NCBI GenBank assembly: GCA_037043455.1
Contig: JAWPHD010004380.1
Location: 62,001 to 126,000, forward strand
From: Cyrtodaria siliqua
Lineage: Eukaryota; Mollusca; Bivalvia; Adapedonta; Hiatellidae
DNA: 64,000 bases
Direction of reading: 5' to 3'
Shown: one piece after another, positions 57,868 to 64,000 of the stretch
Position numbering within the stretch: the stretch's first letter is position 1
How the letters are laid out: each line of letters opens with the position of its first letter
The notes under the pieces: model-generated
Database searches by the model: none
Seen by the model: the letters and a program-made list of their open reading frames with translations, nothing else
Told to the model about the DNA's origin: nothing
Program-made: the position numbers and the translations under genes

Positions 57868-57910
57868 GCAACTGAAGAAGACCTTTTTAGGTCGAAAGCG
57901 CTATTGCTTA
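57868..57910 (+). ncRNA. Hammerhead-like motif (weak candidate)
   Basis: CTGAAGA (57,872-57,878) fits the CUGANGA core. A stem GACCT-TTTT-AGGTC follows, then GAAA (57,894-57,897). Flanking GCAA and TTGC could form a 4 bp stem I with a UA before the expected cleavage point. Against this, one unpaired A separates the core from stem II, and stem III would be at most 1-2 bp. Similar CTGAAGAAGG..CGAAA words are common near ends of animal retroelements and may have no ribozyme activity. Confidence 0.25.
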
Positions 57911-57959
57911 TCGGGATATTGTCTTCCCGAGTGAAATCATACAAGACACATAATACACA

Positions 57960-58370
57960 CGTCTCTTAAATACCTCTAGGGATTTTGCTTTTTTTATTTT
58001 TAAAATAAATAGTACTACAGAAGGCGTGTGCATTACTTCATAATATTATCAAATATTACAAAAGATACGTTTATTACGAATTGACGTTTATATAAACACA
58101 CTACTGTATACTATATATATTCTATATTGCAACTGGTTAATTATATATAGCAATTGGGTAAACTGGTCAATACACAGTTTACGACCAAAATATATAATAT
58201 GCAACAAAACAATAGCTAACGGAAAAAAACTGCTGAGGATGAGAAAAAAAACCGTGGCTAGTGTACTAACTGGGCATGTCACTACCACGAGACAGTTTGA
58301 AACCGCTACTATGGTCAGACACCCGGAACCCCCATTTTAAACTATATCACTTATATCACTTTGTATAAGT
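57960..58370. other. Stretch without recognised gene
   Basis: AT-rich with ATATAT runs. No feature assigned. Confidence 0.35.
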
Positions 58371-58619
58371 CAGGGGCGGATAGAGGATGTAAGATTAAGG
58401 GGATGGTGTGCAACTTTTAGAAAACATTTGACACACAGAGAAGCACGTTTATTCTGTTTTGGCGGTTGTGTGTGTGGGGGGTTGGGTGGGGATGTGGTTT
58501 GTGAGAGGGGCGGAGGCGAAGGGCGGGCGTAACTTTCAATAAAACTGTCAAATACACATTTTACATATGGGTGTGTTAGAGAGGGTGCGCCAGATGCGAC
58601 GCGCCTGTATCCGCCTATG
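58371..58619. mobile_element. hAT-type non-autonomous element
   Basis: The left end CAGGGGCGGATAGAGG and the right end CCTGTATCCGCCTATG form imperfect inverted repeats of the CAGNGGCGGATNCAGG type known from hAT elements. The interior (~220 bp) has a G-rich tract at 58,475-58,525 (GGGGGG, GGG, GGGG, GGGG runs) that could form a quadruplex. The flanking 8-mers GTATAAGT and GGTTATGT are only partly alike, so the target duplication is decayed or absent. Confidence 0.55.
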
Positions 58620-58624
58620 TGGTT

Positions 58625-59250
58625 ATGTCACTAGAACATAGGGATTTTAATGGCTCAGAAAGTATGTCAAATCTTTATTAATTAAGAAGTACCGATACTC
58701 CTTATGTTTCTGACAGTAACGTATATACATTGGTCTAAACAGTTTGAACTGAAAAACAAACTTATGAGAGAGAGAGAGATTTCTATCTAAAATTGTATAT
58801 ATCTTACCTTCTAGTTCAGCAATATCTCCCAACACATTTGATCACATCTGATGTTACCACTTCGATGTTTTCGTCTTTGTTACCATATAAACCACAGCGC
58901 GTGACCCTTTTTCAAACTCAGAGTAGTCGGATTTGGGCCATATAACTTACTATTAAAATCATATCGATACACGTCTCACAATGTAAACGATAATAGGCTA
59001 GCGGTAAGTGTAGAATTTCCGAGTATAACCTTACAGTAATGCGTAATTATCCAAATATAGAACGAGTGTAATCATAATGGAAAAACCCAGCATTTATACA
59101 GCTGTCACAGGGTTCGGTGAGTAAGGCGGTATTCCTCTCCGGCTGATATGGGTCTGGGCTCGGGAAAATTTGCAAAAATTAATTTAAAATCTTCGAATCC
59201 GAGGCATTCACACGTGTTTTATAGCAGTATTTAACGACATCAATTTATTT
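58625..59250. other. Stretch with a possible splice donor only
   Basis: AGGGATTTTAATGGCTCAGA at 58,640 resembles 61,628-61,650, suggesting another dispersed repeat. A minus-strand GAACTAGAAG/GTAAGAT donor lies at 58,808/58,807 but no exon can be defended. Confidence 0.35.
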
Positions 59251-59270
59251 CAGAAAATTCCTCCTTCACC

Positions 59271-60523
59271 ATGTTCAGTTATTGCATTCTTTCAATTTTT
59301 AGACCTAATTTGTTATTTTTTTTGATTTTCATAGTTACTCGCATTACTGCATGTAGGGATCCGTACACCGGATCTTGGTCAAGACCCCGTTCACTAGTAC
59401 AACGTGCGGATAACAACAGCAAAGGTAGGTTAACCACGTTTTTCGCCTATTTTTGTTCATTTATATGAATAATCAGTATTGCTATATGTTGCGGAAACAT
59501 TTCCCCGTTCAAATATTACAGTACATTGTTGACATATTACTTTAAATGCTACAATTCGGATCAAAGGAAAACAATTGCCGGTGCTGAAATTCGCCCAAAG
59601 TACAATTCAGCAATAAATATCTCATTAATTTTGAAGTTAATGAAAATTTTGCGTTGGCAGATTTATTTGTTTTTCCAATATACGTGCATGTTCAAATGTT
59701 CAACTTCATTCATCCGAAATTGACCGAGATATGAATCGAAACAAGATTAATGTTTGTGTACGGGGTACTGCAAATATTCTCTTTTTACTGTACGGAGTTT
59801 TGCTTTTAATATATTGGACCATTGGACCATGACAGCTAGGAGGTTCTCTCAGTAAATTCGTTTAATGTAAGGGACCGACCATTTCATTTTCTGTGGGGAT
59901 TGGGTAAGAGGGTAGGTATGGGGGTGGGGCATGGATCTAGGATTTTTCTTTCAGTCGGAATATTGTTTTTTGTATTTCTTTAAAGACGGGAGTTTTATTT
60001 CTCCTATTACACTGGCCAAAATTGATCTCAAGGAAGTAGTATCTTATTGATATAAAGTTTCCCACCAAATTTGATTTGAACCCAAAGCAATTGAGAGAAG
60101 TTATCAACAACTTTCGTATACGCTTCAGCCTAAACGTGGACGCCCGTTCCTCCATCCATCCATTTACCCGCCACCATAAATCCATCAACCGCTTTTAATT
60201 AAAAAAACGTTATAAAATGTTAAACATTGCAATCTGCATCAACAGGATATAATCAGGCTAGTTTATGTCTTCTTCATATACAAAACAAAATCAAAGCGCT
60301 AAAAATTATACTTGTATAAACATGTTGTTCTATGAACATTAATATTTTCTTTTCACATACGGGCTTCCGAAGAAAATGCGTTGGTGTTACATAATACGAA
60401 GTATGCCTTACATCCATACAATGGTTTTGTATGAAGCACATGTTTTGCAATTGATATGCAAACATTCATGCGTATATCTTTCCAGGTAAATCAAAAGTGT
60501 CATTGGACGATACGAGAAGATAG
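59271..60523 (+). CDS. Candidate two-exon gene for a small secreted peptide
   Basis: Exon with acceptor ATTTATTTCAG (ending 59,253), start in CACCATG at 59,271, coding to 59,424, donor CAAAG/GTAGGT. Intron 59,425-60,485 ends in ATATCTTTCCAG. Exon 2 runs from 60,486 to the stop TAG at 60,521-60,523 and joins in phase (G/GT, Gly). The ~63-residue product starts MFSYCILSIFRPNLLFFLIF, a long hydrophobic signal-type segment ending near ITA, then CRDPYTGSWSRPRSLVQR and a Lys/Asp-rich end finishing DDTRR. The mature part would be ~36 residues with a single Cys and no obvious dibasic-amide site. The upstream acceptor implies a 5' UTR exon further upstream. No family recognised; splice sites and Kozak context are the support. 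Confidence 0.4.
59895..59929 (+). other. G-quadruplex-capable tract in the putative intron
   Basis: Five G runs, GGGG-ATT-GGG-TAAGA-GGG-TAGGTAT-GGGGG-T-GGGG, satisfy the standard four-tract pattern with loops of 1-7 nt, on the sense strand of the candidate peptide gene. Confidence 0.65.
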
Positions 60524-60841
60524 GTACCTGACTATTTAGTCATATTATAACAACAAAACGACATCATGATTTCTCTTACAAATTGCCGCCGTACTGTATT
60601 CAAGTATAGGTTATTGTTTTGCCTGATACTAATTTTGATGACGCAATCAAGGACGAAACAGTATGGTACTTTGACCTTGCGCTTACCCATCTCTGTTAAA
60701 AAAACACTTGTGATAAAAATGACGGGAAAACAATTGTTGTGGAGCTGTAACACAGAATTCACCAAACGAACAAATGTCAAATAATATGACATTTAAATGA
60801 CGAAAAAACCCCGACCAATTTGCCTTGCAGGTTAGACACTA

Positions 60842-61130
60842 GTTCATGGCGGGGATTTCTTTATTTACACTGTCCCGTTTTATTAGGATGACAGTAGGGT
60901 AAGTGTGAGGTTTGGTGGTGCACCCTATAACCTGATTTAAACTCCCAGCGGCCCTTTTTTGCCACTGACCGTTCCAAGGCAGTAGCCGTATTGTCAACCT
61001 TTGTTTGTGTTTGTGACGTCATATGCCTCTGTTCATTATAAGCATTGTCATTCATGTTATTGTCGTTTTGAGTGTTTTTGGGGTTTACTAGGTTCTGTGA
61101 AAAGCTGCATTTCCTGTTCGACTTTTATAC
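60842..61130 (+). mobile_element. Penelope-like 3' UTR fragment
   Basis: Runs from TTCATGGCGGGGATTTCTTT through GGTTTGGTGGTGCACCCTAT and CACTGACCGTTCCAAGGCAG to TTCCTGTTCGACTTTTATAC. It lies ~320 bp beyond the stop codon of the candidate peptide gene, in the same orientation. No coding part. Confidence 0.75.
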
Positions 61131-61134
61131 TTAT

Positions 61135-61735
61135 GTTAATTGTGTTTTGTTTGAAATGATTAATACAGTATTGAACGGATAACTTCATTTGAAAGAATAA
61201 CAAGGGTTGTGTAATTTTGTTTAAATTTTTTGTCAGTGATTTAAATAGTTTAGAGAATTGTGTCCATTTATTTTAAAAACGACTTTGTAAATAAAATAAT
61301 GACCGAAAAACACCAGGTGTTTTAATGATTATATTTCAGGCCTCATCACATCTGCTTTTAATTCCATATCCTTATTTCATATTTAAAAAGCAAACAAAAT
61401 AAAAATTAAATCATTCAAGTTGGGATATACAACAGCACCCCACTCCTGCATCCTCTTGTCAAACAAACTTATTCTACACAGGTTTACTCCGATACGATTG
61501 CATCATTACACATAACAACCACGTGGTGGGCGGAGCTTATCATCGAACAAAATAAGTACAATTGCTCACATACATCAGCAAGAGGGATGTTTTAAGCAAC
61601 ATATTTTTCAGTTTTTTAATTGGACCTAGGGATTTCATTGGCTTAGAAAGTATGTCATCCTGTAAGTATATATACTGGTATATATGTATATATATACCAG
61701 TCCATGGGCCACTCGTACTGAAGAGTGTAGTGTCA
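61135..61735. other. Stretch with an AT palindrome
   Basis: ACTGGTATATAT..ATATATACCAGT at about 61,675-61,701 is a near-perfect palindrome. No gene recognised. Confidence 0.4.
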
Positions 61736-61887
61736 CAGGGGGTAAACCCGGTATGAACGTAAATGGATTCTCGACGAAAACCAGTCACGTTTGCGCAGCG
61801 AAAAGTAAATACTGCCTGTATTATGTATTTATTCGGCATAACAATGCCATTGTATAAATCTGTCACGGTGAAAGTGATGAGTCCACG

Positions 61888-62090
61888 TTAAAGGGACACA
61901 CAGCAATCGAGTTTAGACAAGCTTAGTTTTTTTATATAAAAAAATCATTTGCTTAATCAGTAATAATTATTATAAGAATAGAAGGCAAATTATTTTATTT
62001 TTTTTGCATATTACTAACTGCTGATTATATTTCACCAGTAATGTATTCAAACCCATGATATAAAAACGAAGAAACGTTGAACAATCAGCA
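61888..62090 (-). mobile_element. Half-copy of TTAA-flanked MITE
   Basis: Begins TTAAAGGGACACACAGCAAT and continues into the inverse of the right half of the 7.2-7.5 kb element (TTGCATATTACTAACTGCTG, ATTATATTTCACCAGTAATG). The other terminus is missing. Confidence 0.55.
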
Positions 62091-62164
62091 TTGTATTTAA
62101 ATATATGCAAGTATGTTTAAAGTCAAAATGATACTGGATCATGAAAGGCTAATTTTAATGCTCA

Positions 62165-62300
62165 ACCAACTGGAGCTAGAGGGCATAAACGGTATCAAGT
62201 ATTTTTGACTACCGTTCATGAACAGTCTCTATCAAACCGAGAATGCTCTATGTTTTGTATTGTTCGTGTTCGGCAATTTACAAATGTCTCATTTCATGCT
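62165..62300 (+). repeat. Double-hairpin element, variant C
   Basis: GCTAGAGGGCATAAACGGTA begins the copy. Stem 1 AACGGTA (62,188-62,194) pairs perfectly with TACCGTT (62,210-62,216) across a 15 nt loop. Stem 2 CAGTCTC (62,223-62,229) pairs with GAGAATG (62,239-62,245), one mismatch, across a 9 nt loop TATCAAACC. Downstream words TTTTGTATTGTTCG and GTTCGGCAATTTACAAATGT follow variant B's TTTTGTATGTGTCG and TTTCGGCCGTTTTCAAAGGT. Confidence 0.7.
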
Positions 62301-62483
62301 CTTTCTCCCTTTAACAAGAACATCAGTGAATACAAACTTGTAGTATGTTAGTTATACTACAATAGCAAACATATGGAATATTAAAAAATAAAATATATAT
62401 GATGAGTATGACGGATATATGAAGATTTAATAGCGTCACAATATTCTTTGACACTAGCCAACACAAGCCGCATGAAAAGGAAT

Positions 62484-62576
62484 GCCGTATTGGGTTTTAT
62501 TAATAACGTCATTTGGTGTTATCACCTACAAGAATAGGCGATATCAACAAATGGTGTTTACAAAGGCAATACGACA
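62484..62576. mobile_element. Small foldback element
   Basis: GCCGTATTGGG..TCATTTGGTGTTATCACCTA pairs with TAGGCGATATCAACAAATGG..CAATACGAC around a ~6 nt centre. No coding sequence. Confidence 0.6.
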
Positions 62577-62579
62577 CCC

Positions 62580-63225
62580 TATAATGATGGTTTTCTTCAT
62601 AGTTTTAAATTGTTTTCCTACAGAACAGTAAGCAGCTAAGTGTACGCACGTAGACTCATAAAGATGGTATGAATCAAACTATGTATCGTTTCCGTGTATG
62701 TTAAATGGAATAGTTTTATGATTAATCCCGTAATTTGATTCAACTGTCTATATTATTGTTGTTTCCTGTCCCTGTTATTCTCGATGCATTGTCTAACCGT
62801 TTATGTACATGATGAAAACCACTGAGTATAATGTTTGCATAGATCTGCTAGTTAGACTCTGAAAAGAGAAAAATCGTCGTTGAGTAACCGTTACATAAAA
62901 AATGTTGTCGTTGAGACGCCGTAACACTTTCAAGGAAAAACCGTGACATGCATTTTTTTTAAAAAAAAAGGTCTTTTTAACCCTATGACAAACAATATGA
63001 ACTAATTATTATTTTCTGCTGGTTCGTATACATGTTTTGATAAAGCATAATGTATTAAAGTGCTATACATTTTGAAGGTTTTAAGAATTCTTTCATTTTA
63101 TAAATTGATGTATAAAATGTGCTTTATATAGAAACTATGCAAAACACTTTAACATAATTCGTTAACTCATATTAGCTTATATAAGGATAAATTTCGCGTG
63201 AAAAACTCTCTTAAAAGTAAAATGC
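62580..63225. other. Stretch without recognised gene
   Basis: CGTCGTTGAGTAACCGTTAC and GTTGTCGTTGAGACGCCGTA (62,873-62,925) resemble the CTGTCGATGAGCAACCGTGT text of the terminal duplication, suggesting older relatives of it. No coding region. Confidence 0.4.
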
Positions 63226-63229
63226 TTAC

Positions 63230-64000
63230 CATTTTCATTCAACATCCATGTTTGTGTTGAGAATCATTGACTATTCGTGGCGAAACCGAAACCACTGTCG
63301 ATGAGCAACCGTGTTTTCGTCGAGAATCCATTTGCGCTGATACCGGGTTTACACCCAGTGAGTGTGGGGTAGTGTAGTATAGTACATTGTATTGTACTAT
63401 TTGGTGTAACGTTCGCGTGACGATAACAATGAAGATATCACGATAACAATGAAAATATCGTGTATGGCCAGGAGCAGAGGCAAATAGAAATGGCTACTTG
63501 ATAATACACTGAACTGTATATAAGCAATGCAGGCGTAAAATAAAATGGAACTTTGATATCCAGTACCTCATTGATTTAACTGAAACATGACACAACTGTT
63601 CTTGAATGCATTTTACAATAACCTCAATGTAAACTGACATTTTCATTCAACATCCATGTTTGTGTTGAGAATCATTGACTATTCGTGGCGAAACCGAAAC
63701 CACTGTCGATGAGCAACCGTGTTTTCGTCGAGAATCCATTTGCGCTGATACCGGGTTTACACCCAGTGAGTGTGGGGTAGTGTAGTATAGTACATTGTAT
63801 TGTACTATTTGGTGTAACGTTCGCGTGACGATAACAATGAAGATATCACGATAACAATGAAAATATCGTGTATGGCCAGGAGCAGAGGCAAATAGAAATG
63901 GCTACTTGATAATACACTGAACTGTATATAAGCAATGCAGGCGTAAAATAAAATGGAACTTTGATATCCAGTACCTCATTGATTTAACTGAAACATGACA
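63230..64000 (+). repeat. 408 bp tandem duplication running off the window
   Basis: CATTTTCATTCAACATCCAT starts at 63,230 and again at 63,638. The second copy is identical by eye over its visible 363 bp and is cut by the window end. Each copy holds the right inverted repeat described at 63,313-63,355 (second copy 63,721-63,763), the direct repeat ATCACGATAACAATGAA and GTAGTGTAGTATAGTACATT. Near-identity suggests a very recent event, or the start of a longer satellite. Confidence 0.9.

Larger units (their letters stand above)
61741..63355. mobile_element. Region bounded by ~40 bp inverted repeats
   Basis: Positions 61,741-61,781 (GGTAAACCCGGTAT..GGATTCTCGACGAAAAC) and 63,313-63,355 (the inverse) match with three mismatches over the central 35 bp. 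The 1.6 kb between has no transposase frame but contains a half-copy of the TTAA-flanked MITE (61,888-62,090), a double-hairpin copy (62,165-62,300) and a foldback (62,484-62,576). It could be a non-autonomous DNA transposon or just two inverted copies of one repeat. Confidence 0.5.

Noticed and set aside
58808..58835. Tiny minus-strand exon MLGDIAELE ending at GAACTAGAAG/GTAAGAT
   Set aside because: The donor is a perfect match, but nine codons with no partner exon cannot be defended.

Overview
The window looks like AT-rich nuclear DNA from an invertebrate, most likely a bivalve mollusc. The evidence is the absence of compact operon-like genes, splice-site-bounded exons, tRNA-derived SINEs, Tc1-like, piggyBac-like and hAT-like MITEs, relics of two kinds of non-LTR retroelement, and several ~140-170 bp tandem families that I recall as typical of clam and mussel genomes. 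The host assignment is inference from repeat style; no host gene of known identity is present.

Layout. 1-1,690: two families of ~155 bp tandem units. 1,700-8,600: mostly unique DNA with a GT-rich microsatellite, a foldback element (5,783-5,940) beside CRE sites, and a TTAA-flanked MITE (7,217-7,532). 8,710-10,417: two tandem arrays rich in AGGTCA half-sites, the second bounded by short inverted termini. 12,173-16,840: a 268 bp satellite (17 full units plus a partial one) with higher-order structure. 17,365-18,895: another ~163 bp array joined to the family seen at the window start. 18,940-20,115: the 3' part of a Penelope-like RT element. 19,855-32,550: a ~6.3 kb segment present twice in direct tandem, each arm carrying a Tc1-like relic nested in a SINE, a CCGTATA-rich block, CT/CATT microsatellites and a 41 bp minisatellite. 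32,690-37,880: LINE and SINE fragments and an AGGTCA-rich repeat. 38,940-40,840: a second CRE/foldback element and a candidate secreted-protein exon. 41,732-44,662 (minus): the only long open frame, a repeat protein interrupted by one in-frame TGA. 45,310-48,845: a Penelope-like 3' end and a degraded LINE with a PHD-like finger, endonuclease and RT. 50,210-52,200: an AGGTCA-rich repeat interrupted by an inverted satellite fragment and a Penelope-like 3' end. 53,285-54,260 (minus): an RT relic. 56,060-57,960: diverged relatives of the satellite hairpins, hairpin-rich repeats and a hammerhead-like motif. 59,254-60,523: a candidate two-exon gene for a ~63-residue secreted peptide. 61,741-64,000: inverted repeats 1.6 kb apart and a 408 bp tandem duplication running off the window.

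The strongest leads are: (i) a two-hairpin element shared by the 268 bp satellite and dispersed relatives at 56.1 kb and 62.2 kb, where both stems are kept by compensatory changes and the loops stay at 15 and 9 nt; (ii) the repeat-protein gene, whose frame continues for 430 codons past a single TGA that aligns with TTA in its own repeats; (iii) the small secreted peptide gene; (iv) a SINE with target-site duplication present in one arm of the 6.3 kb duplication and absent from the other. Most of the sequence is transposon- and satellite-derived and shows no cooperating gene set.
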